This document shows, piece after piece, positions 1 through 10,557 of a DNA stretch of 64,000 bases. This DNA comes from Auricularia sp. M13 (lineage: Eukaryota > Basidiomycota > Agaricomycetes > Auriculariales > Auriculariaceae), in assembly GCA_037042915.1 (NCBI GenBank), contig CM073197.1:2542001-2606000 (forward strand). Direction: 5' to 3'. Within the stretch, counting starts at the first letter, position 1; the number at the start of each line of letters is the position of its first letter. The notes below the pieces were generated by a model. That model ran no database searches. It was given only the letters and a program-made list of their open reading frames with translations, and was not told where the DNA came from. The translations under genes were made by a program, and so were the position numbers.

Positions 1-2151
1 GTCGGCCATGTGTTCGAAGAGCAGTCCCAGCTCGTTCAACGCCGGCGTAAAGAGATCGTCATGCTCATCTCCGTTCACCCAGACTTCGCGGGAAGTTTTC
101 CCAGTGGCGGCGTCCGTCGAGTGCTTCAGCATCGCCTCGCAGAGAATCTTGAAGCTCCTGGGTTCGTCGGAGACAGCGCCAAGTGGTAGAGCGCGCGCAA
201 ACGAATAAAGGAATACCCAGTAGATGGATTCAGCATCATGCCGCCAATCGTGACGGGTTTCGGGAATGACTGTCTTTGAAGCCTTGTTTTGGCTCCTGAT
301 CAGCTCGGCCGCGACGACTTGTTTGAACTTCTCGATGAAGCCCCGGTCGCCGTTCGGAAAAGCACGCTTGAAAAGCTCTGGTTGTCTCGTCTCGGCGGCT
401 TCTAGAGCCTTGAGAAGGTCGCCCAGCGGTCTGCAGTTGAATTTTCGACGAGCAGAATGGGCGGCCAGGTATGTGGATACGAACATTGGTGTGCCCTTCA
501 AGTCACCAGCGCTAGTCAGCGGACGAGCGATCACGAGCGACAAGGTATTGAACTTACGACTGTCTTCCTGACATCGACTGCGCCGGTCTCTAGCTCAACG
601 AATGTCGTCGCGTGGTCGAGGTCGGTCAAGAGCACACAAGGCTGCCCATTCTCGTCGCCGCTGGTGATCATGAGGTTGGGACAGCTGGACAGGGATGAAC
701 GACGTACAAGATCTTCTTGATGCATGGACGTTCTAAAACACAGTTCTTGCCGAGTATCGGGTGCGTCGTAAGGTAGTGCTGCGGCTTGCACATAACGTTG
801 AAGTAGCTAACATCGCGATGTAGAACCCCGAGCTCGCAAACATGAGCATGGACTGTTTGTCGTTAGCAATCTAGACATGGCGAAAAGTCAAGGTCAACGT
901 ACCTTCGATCAGGTCATACATGACATCCAGCAGGTCCCCGGCGGTTTCACACTGGCTAAGCGGCTGCCCAATGCTACCAAGATGCAATATGTCCTTGACG
1001 CGCCCGATGGATTCATCTTCCCCCGAGAGATGGAAAACGGCGGTCGAGTCCGCACCACGCACGCTCGTGTCCGGATGATGGCGCACCAAGCCGGGCACCC
1101 AACCATCCTTATGCAACATATCAAGCAGCTGTTTTTCCGTCAAGCGCGAGGTAGTGCGTTGCCAGGAAAGCTTCCAAAATCCTTCGACGATACCGGTATC
1201 AAAGTTTGCGTCCAGTTTGGCCAAAAAATCGGGGTCGGTGCCAGGGTCGTTCTTGGGCAGGCGTCCAATCTCGAAGCAGGCAAAGGTAGTCCGCCCAGGA
1301 GCGGTGCCAACGTGGAATGGCATAACCGCGACGCCGGTGCCCGCTTTGCGGATGTCCCAGCGATGAAACTTCTGCTGCGCGACGCAATACTGCATGTCGA
1401 TGTCTCGTTCCTCCAGTGAGTGGTAGACCTGCACGACGTGCGCAATCCATGGCTCCAGCTTGTCCCAAGGGATAGGATCGGACTCGATCATGCCGCAGGG
1501 ATTGAGCGAAGCAAGCTTCACGCGTCCCCGCTCGAGAGAAAAACCATGCACGGTGGTCAGATCGGGCCTGTAACGCTTGAGGCCAGTAAGGTAGGTCTTC
1601 AGCTGACCACCCACGGTGCCCGCGTCGAGCACCCTCTTGAGCTCTCCGACTTCCAGGAGCACAGACCAAGGTTGGAGCGATATATACTTTGGATTCGCGA
1701 GCGCGAGCAGTAGCTCGGCGGGTGACCCGCGGAAGCCGCAGACGTCGGGCTTGACTTCTAACGCGAGGTAGTCTCCTCCAGGAGGATTGTGGGGCCGCAG
1801 CGTGAAGATGACCGCGTCGCCTTTGCGCAAGCCGTGCGTATAATACGCTGCGCTGATGGAGTTGAGAAGCTGGACCGTGGGGCCGTATAACGCTTTCTCG
1901 AGGGTTGGGGGCAATCGAAGCAGCGCCTTGTGACTGGTCTTTACCTCGGCATCCGCAACGATAGCGTCGAGTATCGGTGTGTCGGACACCTTCTTGGAAT
2001 TCGTGCTGGCCAAGGGGTCAAGTACGGAGTCAACGTAGCCGTCCATGCGAGTCGCGTCAACGATGGCGGCCGATATTTTGTGCTCGACCTTGGAGTAAAG
2101 TTTGTCCGGCGGCGGCTGGCGTGAAATTTTCAGAGGCGAGTTCACTGTCAT
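1..2151 (-). CDS. FunK1-type fungal protein kinase, copy A (3' end outside window)
   Basis: A protein kinase of the fungal FunK1 group, predicted to phosphorylate Ser/Thr; substrate unknown. The first ATG is at 2151; longer frames upstream open only with non-ATG codons. Exon 1 (2151-903) encodes the long N-terminal region. Introns at 853-902, 685-791 and 496-557 then join exons 852-792, 684-558 and 495 onward in one frame. The kinase core shows the catalytic loop LHRDVSYFN near 810-830, the metal-binding segment LLTDLDHA in place of DFG, and GTPMFVS in the APE region right after the third intron. The C-terminal lobe reads through position 1, so the end of the gene is missing. No internal stop is seen here, unlike copy B 24.15 kb downstream. 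The intron 685-791 was chosen because it restores the frame between HRD and DLD. Confidence 0.8.
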
Positions 2152-2505
2152 GACGATGAGCAAGCCAGTAAGGGGCGCGCAAGAGAATGTGGCGACAGAA
2201 AATCAGCGTAGAAGCCCACCTTATATATGTATCCGCTTAGCCGAGGCGTGGTACGGACAATTGAGGATTCGGAGGTCGTGGTTCAGCAGCAAGACGTGTT
2301 GACTCCGCCCGGAATCAGCCGGTCGGCACATGCACGTGGTGTGAGGCCCGTACGCCCGCTGCCTTCAAAGTATGAAGATCTTGCTATTCCCGTCGCATTT
2401 CTACCTTCCAAAAACGTGAAAATATGTGCGCCAAAGTTGCTCGGAACATTTCACAAATTCGCTTCCACAACGCTTCCATTGGTCACAACAATCATTGCAA
2501 GGGTT
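1..2505. repeat. Segmental duplication, left copy (direct repeat of 24149-26665)
   Basis: The block matches 24149-26665 in the same orientation, with offsets of 24148-24150 and few indels. It carries the FunK1 gene and its upstream region. Similarity is uneven. About 1-600 is clearly diverged. About 601-2333 is nearly identical (a handful of substitutions over 1.7 kb). About 2334-2505 is diverged again with indels. Confidence 0.9.
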
Positions 2506-2629
2506 GAAGAGGGCGATTGCAACCGTGGCAGAGACCTCACAAATGTCGACGTTCGTGTTACAATGTGTCCTGTTCAGCAATCAATCGTGCCACATTATAA
2601 TTGGTTAAAACCAGTTGCAAATTGATCTC

Positions 2630-3135
2630 GATTTTTCCGACATTCCTCGAAACAGCAACGAAACAGACTGTGTACCTCTGCGCAATCGCTGTCCGTGATG
2701 GTCTCGCCAAAAAAGTGACGCAGGTAAAGCGTTGTCTTTGCGAACGTATCAAAGCATCCCAAGGAGTAAACGAGTTCGAAGCTGGAGTGGCCTGGACATA
2801 CCTGCGCTCCCGAAACCCGAGCATGCACCCCTGGCGTCCAGCTTTTAGAGGGCTCCATCCGGTCCGCTTCAACATACTCCGCGTACTTTGCTTCGCCCGC
2901 GCTCTCAAACGCCCGAAACCGTATAACCCACCTGTGGCGTTTGCCATATGGACGGGCTTTTGAAACTAGAGCACGCTCCCGAACTCTCGTTTTCGTCGTA
3001 CTTGGACGACATTATTTGGGGCCCGTTTACTTAGTCAATCGATGACCCTACGCCTTTCGTGTTGCTTTGTCGACCCGTCTGCCGTTCATCCCAGGCTGGT
3101 GATGGAGCGTTTCTCCCACGACCCTCGCATCGCTA
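2630..3135. pseudogene. Scrambled remnant of the Crinkler-like P-loop NTPase gene
   Basis: Three pieces of the gene intact at 6624-9217 lie side by side in the wrong order and orientation. A minus-strand piece (about 2800-2635) reads VYSLGCFDTFAKTTLYLRHF and EVHSLF, matching the middle of the intact protein. A short plus-strand piece (about 2797-2830) matches its N-terminal region (reading like IPALP...HAP). A plus-strand piece (about 2828-3034) encodes the C-terminus, ending in LDDIIWGPFT and a stop; nucleotide similarity runs on into the 3' flank to about 3135. No continuous frame remains. It abuts FunK1 copy A upstream, as the third NTPase copy does for FunK1 copy B. Confidence 0.85.
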
Positions 3136-3329
3136 TCATTTCATGATGCCCGAAAGCTTCATTTTGAACTGTTCAGAGGAGAGCGAGAGGACAGGGCTGG
3201 GATTGTCTGGAATGCATTTCAGTAGCTCCATCCTACGTGATGACGCTGAAAGTGACCGAATTCTACAGATTTATCCCTTGTATCATAGCACCCAACAAAA
3301 GATTCTCTACAGTATGCTACAGTAGACAT

Positions 3330-5214
3330 CTACTTCCATCCAAGCACTCTCGCTTTCAACTCGTTCGCCGCGCGTCTGCGCTCCTCGCGCGCGCCTCCGC
3401 GGCCGCCCAGCACGCTCTTGTTCTCGATCGCGCGGCGCGAGAGGTAGGGCATCACCTGCGGGGGCGTCAGCCGGGGATTCCAGAAGGATGTTGGAGACTG
3501 ACCTCGGAAAGCGCGCCGTACGGCACGTACTTGATGACGAACGGGCTGGGCGCGCGCACGCGGTCGACGAGCTCGTTCGTCAGCCAGTCGCACATGCCGT
3601 ACAGCTGGCCGATCGCCACGCGGTCCGCCACGGCCGCGTCGATGCTCACCACCTCCCCATCGCCATCCTCGGGAGAGGCGAGGCCGCGCGCGAGGAGCCC
3701 GCGCACGATGGCATCGCACGACTGCGGGTTGTGCGTGCCGAAGAGCACGCCGATGCCCGGTTGTGTCGCTGTCTTGCTCAGCGCGAACCACGATTTGGAC
3801 GAGGATGCGGAGGATGAGAGGATGTCCGCGGCGACGGCGTCGAGGAGCAGCTTCGTGCACGCGGCGTACTGCGCGTCCGTGTCCTCGATGCGCTCCCACA
3901 CGGGCGGCGGCGTGTCGATGCTCACTTTGGGCCCGGGCGCGATGGCGGGTGCGGAGTGGCCGGAGACGGGCAGGCGCGCGTGCCGTGCGAGCTCGTGCGG
4001 GTGGTATGCGCCGCGCACGAGCTTCACGCCTAGTGCGTAGCCCTCGGCCTTCGCATCTGCCAGCGCGTGAGTCAATTGGGCGTGTGTGCTAGAAGAGGGC
4101 TGGGTGAGCGATCGTGCGATGCGGGCAGGAAGCGGCAGGAGCGCACCGACGGAGGTACGCTTGAAATGTACCGTAGACGAGAGGCTGCACGCCCGGCCCG
4201 CGGTTGAACTGGCGCTGCAGCGCGAGCGTGTAGGCGTCGATGGCGGGCTGCCACCACCTATACAGGAGCGTGTCGTCAGTCGAACATAAACCTGCGAATC
4301 GGCACCACGCACGTGTATTCCGCATCGATGATGATCTTGACGCCGCGGCGCTGTGCGTGCGCGCATATCTTGACCATGTCGTCTCTGAGGTCGCGCAGGA
4401 CGGCGACATCATGGGCCGTAAGCTCGCCAATGACGGGCGCGCCAGCGCGGGGATCTAGCACGGCGAGGTCGGACGGGCGGGCGTGGCCGGGGAAGGGCAC
4501 TGGTGTGCCTGGGAGCGGCGGGCGGGTGGTATCGAGATACGCGGACAGCACGCGCAGCGGTTCCGCGCTGGGCACGAGAGCGGACTGGCGATGCCGATCC
4601 CGAAGTCACGTCAGAGGGCAATCATGGATAGTTCGGAATGAATGAATACTGACGAGCTTGACGGCGACCCACGTCTTGCGGCTCGTCGGCGGGAGGCCGT
4701 GCGCGTCCTCGAAGTCGGCGGCGACGTCGATGCAGCGGAGCGTCTCGGCGACGCGGCGCTTGTATGCGCTGCCCTCGTTCGCGCCGGTCGCGTCCTCGTC
4801 GTCCTCGACGCTGTACGCGAACAGCGCGCCCTTGTTGTCGCGCCGCAGAGCCTCGAGCACGGGCAGCGTCTCGAGCGCTGTGTCTCCGCCGACAAACTGG
4901 GGTATTCACTGTCAGTATATGCGGGCCGCCGATAAGCCCCATCGCCGGCGCACCTGGGCATAGAACGTGCGGCGCACAATGGCATTGGTGATGCCGGAAA
5001 CAAGTGGGACGGATGTGAGCGCGGCGAGGATGGCGGGGGAGTGGTCGACGAGGAACGGCACGGAGCAGAGCGAGTAGACGAAATGGGCGCGGAAGACGGA
5101 GGACAGCGGCGTCGGGCGGCGGCGGGCGCGGTCGTCGTTGCGCAGGTGCGGGCGGGAGAGCGCGACGGCGGCGGCGACGGCGACGAGCGTGCGTGCGCGC
5201 GGGACGAACGCCAT
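3330..5214 (-). CDS. PUT1: Proline dehydrogenase (proline oxidase), mitochondrial
   Basis: FAD-dependent proline dehydrogenase, oxidising L-proline to pyrroline-5-carboxylate in the mitochondrion as the first step of proline catabolism. Several exons join across short introns. Recognisable pieces in order: an Arg/Ala-rich N-terminus starting at ATG 5214, FVGGDT, a region with GVKIIIDAEYT joined across an intron to WWQPAIDAYTLALQ, KLVRGAYHPHE, GVLFGTHN, QLYGMCDWL, IKYVPYG, and the last exon with PYLSRRAIENKS. The paired arginines there correspond to those that bind the substrate carboxylate in this family. Translation ends at 3330. An in-frame TTG nine bases upstream of the ATG directly follows a sequence resembling a 3' splice site, so a further 5' exon cannot be excluded. 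The gene is divergent from BCP1. Confidence 0.9.
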
Positions 5215-5311
5215 CTGCAATGAGTCGACGTCCGGGCGGACGAGCCGGACGCCCTTTTGAGCTCCGAGTCAGCCGCCGTGCGCGGTCACGCCTGCCGCTT
5301 TACATACAGCC
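5215..5311. promoter_or_regulatory. Short bidirectional promoter between PUT1 and BCP1
   Basis: Only 97 bp separate the ATG of proline dehydrogenase (5214, minus) from the ATG of BCP1 (5312, plus). Both promoters and 5' UTRs must share or overlap this interval, unless PUT1 has an extra 5' exon. No clear TATA box is seen. Confidence 0.55.
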
Positions 5312-6280
5312 ATGCCGAAACGCAAAGACACATCCAACGACTCGGACGACGAGGACGGCGTGCGTTGTCTGCTATTGCCCGAAAAATGCTGGCCGGCCTG
5401 CTAAATCTCAGTCCAGGGCATCGTCCAGGTCGACTTCGAGTTCTTCGACCCCAATGCCAACGACTACCACGCGCTCAAGAACCTGCTCAACCAGCTGCTG
5501 CAGTCCGACGCCCAGCAGCTGGCCGTCGAGGCGCTCGCGGAGCTGCTCGTCGCCCAGACGCTCGTCGGCACGACCGTCAAAACGGACGGCAAGGACAGCG
5601 ACCCCTACGCCTTTCTCTCCGTCGTCAACCTCGACGTGCATAAGGTTTGCGATCGCAATTTCCTGTATGCTGCCTATGTTGAACAAATGTCTTTGCAGGA
5701 CCATCCATCCGTTAGCGCCTTGCGATCGTACATCTCCTCAAAACACGCGTCCATCGCGCCGCTGCTGCAGTCGGCGCAGGTCGGCCTCGTCATCAGCGAG
5801 CGCCTGATCAACATGCCCGTGCAGGTCGTGCCGCCTATGTACCGCATGCTGCTGGACGAGATCCAGTGGGCGATCGACGACAACGAGCCCTATACCTTCT
5901 CGCACTATGTCTTCCTCAGCCGCACCTACACGCCCACGCCCGAGCAGGAGATGGACTGGCAGTCCGACGCGCCCCAGCAGGCCAAGCGCCGGCGCGCCGA
6001 CGACGTCGAGGAGGCCAGGACGCGCAGCTTCCACTTTGAGGACGACGTGATCGCCAAGGTGAGCGAGAATTCTTTCTCCCTGCCACAGTGTCGCGAAGCT
6101 GATGGCGTTGCATTGCAGTATGCGAGCGTAGTGGCCGACTACGCGTTCGCGCGCGCCGAAAAGCGCGACAGCGAGAGCCTCGGCGTCGAGACGGGCGGCC
6201 GCCTCATGCTGCTCGACGCCGCGAAGCTGCCCGCCGTCGTCGAGGAGATGACGCGCGTCTTTGCCGTGCCCCCGTCCTGA
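5312..6280 (+). CDS. BCP1: BCP1/BCCIP family protein
   Basis: Member of the BCP1/BCCIP family. The yeast protein is a nuclear factor needed for export of the lipid kinase Mss4 and acts as a chaperone for ribosomal protein Rpl23. Four exons (5312-5359, 5417-5644, 5699-6058, 6119-6280) sum to 798 nt, giving 265 residues. The N-terminus is basic then acidic (MPKRKDTSNDSDDEDG), as is typical of the family. Conserved family blocks follow: VQVDFEFFDP, LVGTTVKTDG, DPYAFLSVVNLDVHK, VGLVISERLINMPVQ, PMYRMLLDEIQWA and EPYTFSHYVFLSR. A KRRRAD stretch could serve as a nuclear localisation signal. A decayed second copy lies at 9413-10073. Confidence 0.93.
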
Positions 6281-6540
6281 CCGCTGACCGTCTTCCACAT
6301 CCACCAGCTCAAAAACAGGCTATAAACTGTTGTAATTCTACCTCTAATGCATAGTATCCCGGGCTCGGATTGCCCGTAAGTGACTACCAAGACTTCCCTA
6401 AGTTTCCCCGCGTTGGAACATGGTGACGGTCGCTAGAGGAGCCCCCCGTTGTGGCCAACTTATGGCTCGTGTCATCTTTGCTTGCGCACAAGACGCCAGA
6501 CCGGCCAGTGGCTGGGATACTTAGCGTCTGTCTAGTATTA
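5405..6540. repeat. Source copy of the BCP1 segmental duplication
   Basis: From the 3' part of intron 1 of BCP1, through the gene, to about 260 bp past its stop, this block is repeated in direct orientation at 9413-10332. The shared 3' flank includes AAAAACAGGCTAT, then GTGACGGTCGCTAGAG and GGCCAGTGGCTGGGATACTT. The intact NTPase gene lies between the two copies. Confidence 0.85.
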
Positions 6541-6623
6541 ATGTAGGCAATTACCGTCTCGGATCCTGCTCACACCCACCGACCAAGGCAGGACATCAAG
6601 GTGCAATTGTAACTGAATCAGGT
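6281..6623. other. Intergenic, 343 bp
   Basis: The first 260 bp or so are the BCP1 3' flank shared with the downstream duplicate. The rest would hold the promoter of the NTPase gene; no recognisable element is seen. Confidence 0.5.
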
Positions 6624-9217
6624 ATGTTCACCAATGTTGTCGGGTTGCACGGCCACGCTAAATGTGGCTGCTTCAGATGCAACCATCAAGTATGCGGCCG
6701 TTCACATACTATACTGCAACGTTACTTGGGTTTCTCATCGTCCACAGACTCGCCAATTGTCGATAAATTCAATTCCCTAACGGCTCGGTTCACCGAGCGT
6801 ATCAGGGCTTATCTCCAAGCGGACCGCGACCAGCCTCGACAATGGCTACCGCGGACGGACGCCGACGGAACTCCACGCTGGACCATTGAAGAAGAAAACG
6901 AGCTATGCGCCCTAGATATACCTGCGCTCCCCATTCCTCAGCATGCACCGTACGACCCTGATTTACTTCTCTATCGTGCTGGGCAACTCGAGAGCTTAGA
7001 CAACGCTTTTTCCTGCCGTCTGGCATCCGTTCTTGAATCTGAATCGCACAGGTTACTGGCACATTTCTCATTCTCCTCCCGCACAGGCGGCTGATCACTC
7101 CGCAGCCTTATTGTCAATGCGTCTGGAACAGGAAAGACACGCCTTCTGTTCGAAGTCTTGAGCCGCCGCTGGGGACTTTACTTCACCTGCTTCTCCCATC
7201 GTATGGCGAGTCCATACGGATCAGTGGACATCAGCTCAGTCTTCAACGAACTGTCTCTCGTCAGCATCAACGAAGGGACGTCTCGAGACCACTCGAGTCC
7301 AAGGTTCCACTTCTCGAAGGAAAAACTGCTTCAAAATCGGCAAATCACTTATACCGCGTTCTACAGCGTCTTTCTCACGCGGCTACTCGTTTTCAACCAC
7401 TTTTGCTCGATTGGGACAAGTCTGGGCCTGCCCGAGGATGTGCTACGGCGTCGTTGGTTTTTGTTGCAGCTGCGACCGTGCGAGCTGATTCAACACGAGA
7501 TCTTTGCCTTCGTTTCCGAGCAGCTCGGCCTCTTTCCGCTCGACATGCTGATCGCAGAGACGCAGGCGGCCATCGCACAATGCATTTACCAACTTCAGTT
7601 CGTCGCCTTAGATGAGGCGCAAATCGCGATGGGCTCCTTCAGCGCTGCGTTCGCGACTACGGACGGCAAGAATCGCGCTCCTATTCTTCGGGAACTTGTT
7701 CATTGCCTGGCGACAGCGTTCCCCCAGCAGCGGCTTCTGGTCGCAGGAACACATGTCCGAATGAGCGTCGTCACGGATGCGATCTCCGACGTATCTTCGC
7801 CTTACGCCAGCTTCAAATCTGTTTACTCCCTGGGCTGCTTCGATACGATTGAAAAGACAACGCATTATCTCCGCCACTTCTTTGGCGAAACCATCTCGGG
7901 CAGCGATTGTGCAGAGGTACACAGTCTGTTGCGAGGAAGGTCGGGCGGCTCCCAGAGCACTTTTCGACGATGATAACTTGTTCTCCGCAGACACAGATTC
8001 CTCACGATGTTTGTGGCGCACGTGTTGGTAGAGGGGTTTCGGGAGATGGACCGCGTCATGAACTCATTACAGACGGTTCTCACAGGCTACCGTCGCCCCG
8101 GCACAGGTTACCTGCATCTTCCCTACGAGCTCATCCTCCGCAATTCGCAACTTGACCGTGCGTCTATACATATGCTCTGGTGGAGGGTGTGCGCCGACTT
8201 TCACAGACAGTGTGTTGCTGCGCCATGCGCGGCAAGCTACATTTCGCTTCGTCTTCCTTCGTGAAGAAACAACCTTCTCGGAGGACGCCGCCTCCATCGT
8301 GAAGCTTGGAATCGGTCTGTTCTGCGACCCAAACGCATCGGCGATGATATTCGAGCCGCTTATCTTCTACCGGCTCGTCTCGTGGCTGCTCGACTCATCG
8401 GAAGACGACATAGGCGGCATCATCCGTCTCCGCACGCTCGACCCCAGCATCTCAGTCCGCGGCGTCGACTTCGCAGCAGGTCTCGCGTCGTACCTTTGGA
8501 CGGCATTTTCGGGTTCCGGGAGACAGCTGGACCACAGCCTCACATTTGAAGGCCGCGCGCCGTTCTGGAGCTCGCACTATGCAAAGCTCGTGCTGCCTTC
8601 ATCTTTCGCTGGTAAGCTAGCCGAAGCCGACCAACCGTCGGACCACGCGTTGTCCGTCGCGCGACACCCTGGCGAGGTGTTCGAGTGGCTACACGCGGGG
8701 GAGTGCCCCTTCCTCATTCCCGACAGCCAGTTCGGCGCGGACTTATTGTTTTTCCTACGAGTAGAGGACGTCGGCACGATTCTCGTCACCGTCTTCACCG
8801 ATCCCTTCGCCGCCGACCGTGCCCGCCGGAATCCCACGGTCAGCCCGAAGGACCCTACATCGTTCTATACCGATGTACGTCGCCATATCAATCTCCACGG
8901 TTCAATGCCCATGCACCGATCTAATTAATTCAAACCCCCAGTCCCCAGAACATCGTCAGAAGCTGCTTTCCGTGCTGCGGGATCTCCCAGCCGTGCCATT
9001 AACCCTGGCGTCCAGATTTCCTAGTGCGGGGACCCAGGTTCACCCCGTGCGCTTCAACGTGCTCCGCGTGCTTTGCTTCGCTCGTGCTCTCAAACGGGCG
9101 AAGCCTTACAATCCTCCTGTGGCATGTGTTGATATGGACGCGCTGCTGAAGCTAGAGCATGCTCCTGAAATTTCGTTCTCATACCTGGACGATATTGTTT
9201 GGGGCCCATTTACTTAG
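6624..9217 (+). CDS. Crinkler-like P-loop NTPase, intact copy
   Basis: A large P-loop NTPase resembling the ATPase modules of the Crinkler (CRN) class described from oomycetes and fungi; function in this fungus unknown. Five exons (6624-7051, 7106-7939, 7997-8157, 8207-8874, 8942-9217) total 2367 nt, giving 788 residues in one frame. The Walker A motif NASGTGKT falls near residue 147, just after intron 1, and that intron removes an in-frame TGA at 7092. Walker B (FVALDEAQ) is near residue 310. A conserved VYSLGCFDT...YLRHFFGET block follows, and the protein ends YLDDIVWGPFT. No signal peptide or membrane segment is evident. The start ATG is uncertain, since the first 40 or so residues are Cys/His-rich and unlike the rest. 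Fragments of two further copies lie at 2.6-3.1 and 26.7-27.9 kb, each next to a FunK1 gene. The CRN assignment rests on motifs and order, not a search. Confidence 0.75.
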
Positions 9218-9412
9218 CATTTATCAATTCATCTCCTGCTTTTGTGTTGTTTTGCCGTTCGGTCTGCTTGCATTGGTTTCCTTGCCTGGTGTTGGAGCGA
9301 TTCTCCCACAGACGCGCATGCTGTCTGGCGAATATTTCCACAAATAGACGCTTTGGGTGAGGATAGCATTCAAGCCACCGATTTAGTCAGAAAATAAGCA
9401 TACATATACAGT

Positions 9413-10073
9413 AAATCTCACCAGGGCATCGTCCAGGTCGACTTCGAATTCTTCGACCCCAAATGCCAACGCGCTGAAGAACCTGTTCAACCAGCTGCTG
9501 CAGTCGGACGCCCATCAGCTGGCCGTCGAGGCGCTGGCGGAGCTGCTCGTCGCGCAGACGCTGGTTGGCACGACCGTCAAACGGACGGTAAGAACAGCGA
9601 CCTCGACGTGCACAAGGTTTGCGATCGCAACTTCCTGTCGCTACCCACATTGGACAATGTCATTGCAGGAGCATCCATCCGTTAGCGCCTTGCGATCGTA
9701 CATCTCCTCAAAACACGCGTCCATCGCGCCGCTGCTGCAGTCGGCGCAGGTCGGGCTCGTCATCAGCGAGTGCCTGATCAACAGGTCGTGCCGCCCATGT
9801 ACCGGATGCTGCTGGACGAGATCCAGTGGGCGATCGACGACAACGAGCCCTACGCCTCCCGCACTACGTCTTCCTCAGCCGCACCTATATGTTGATGGCA
9901 TTGCATGGCAGTATGCGAGCGCGGTGGCCGACTACGCGTTCGCGCGCGCCGAGAAGCGCGACAGCGAGAGCCTCGGCGTCGAGACGGGCGGCCGCCGCCT
10001 CATGCTGCTCGACGCCGCAAAGCTGCCCGCCGTCGTCGACGAGATGGCGCGCGTCTTTGCCGTGCCCGACTGA
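9413..10073 (+). pseudogene. Decayed second copy of BCP1
   Basis: Lines up with BCP1 from the end of intron 1 to the stop, but exon 1 is missing and the frame is broken many times. Examples are an extra A after GACCCCA, loss of the DYHALK-coding bases, loss of the segment encoding DPYAFLSVVN, loss of 10 bases at the INMPVQ position, and loss of most of the acidic region of exon 3. A central stretch of about 120 bp (SVSALRSYISSKHAS region) is still virtually identical, so the duplication is fairly recent. Intron 2 and intron 3 acceptor sequences remain, so it arose through DNA, not by retroposition. Confidence 0.88.
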
Positions 10074-10332
10074 CCGTCCTCCGCAAGCTAAAAAACAGGC
10101 TATATACTGTTATACTTCTTACCTCTACTGCATAGAATCCCGGGGTCGGATTGCTCATGAGGAGACTGAGACGAAGAACTCCTGAGTTTCCCCGCATTGG
10201 AACATGGTGACGGTCGCTAGAGGGCCCCCCTGTTTGTGGCCAATGCCATCTTTGCTTGGGCACAAGAGGCCAGAGGCGAAAGCACAAAGCGGCCAGTGGC
10301 TGGGATACTTACTTAGTGTCTGTCTAGTACAG
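9413..10332. repeat. Derived copy of the BCP1 segmental duplication
   Basis: Direct repeat of 5405-6540, shortened by internal deletions. Similarity runs past the stop to the shared GTGTCTGTCTAGTA sequence at the right end. Confidence 0.85.
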
Positions 10333-10557
10333 TAAGAGATGAGAGCAGGTCAGCGCCCCTCGAGACGTCGTTGGGTTCTAGTCGACAATCGTTGATCGTG
10401 GCATCAGCCGGCAAGCTTGGACCGCGGCGCACATTGGACCCGGGGTTCTGCCTCTGCCCGTGTCGCCTTTCCTCCTCTTCGTCCCCTTTCCTCCCCCGCC
10501 TTCTTTCCCTTTTTTCATTCCGGCCCGCCGTCGACGAAGGGAAAAAGCCTGCGCACC

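Noticed and set aside
684-792. Frameshift between the HRD catalytic loop and the DLD segment of FunK1 copy A.
   Set aside because: An intron at 685-791 (donor GTGCAAG, acceptor GTCCAG) restores the frame, and the same arrangement is present in copy B.
877-1419. A 180-codon plus-strand frame, repeated at 25027-25569.
   Set aside because: It is the antisense shadow of the FunK1 N-terminal exon, and appears twice only because the block is duplicated.
3237-4040. A 267-codon plus-strand open frame.
   Set aside because: It lies antisense to well-supported proline dehydrogenase exons and has no family-like sequence.
7092-7094. In-frame TGA suggesting that the NTPase gene at 6624-9217 is a pseudogene.
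   Set aside because: It lies inside a 54-nt intron (7052-7105) with a branch-like CTGAT and acceptor CGCAG. Removal keeps the frame into the P-loop, and all five exons sum to a multiple of three.
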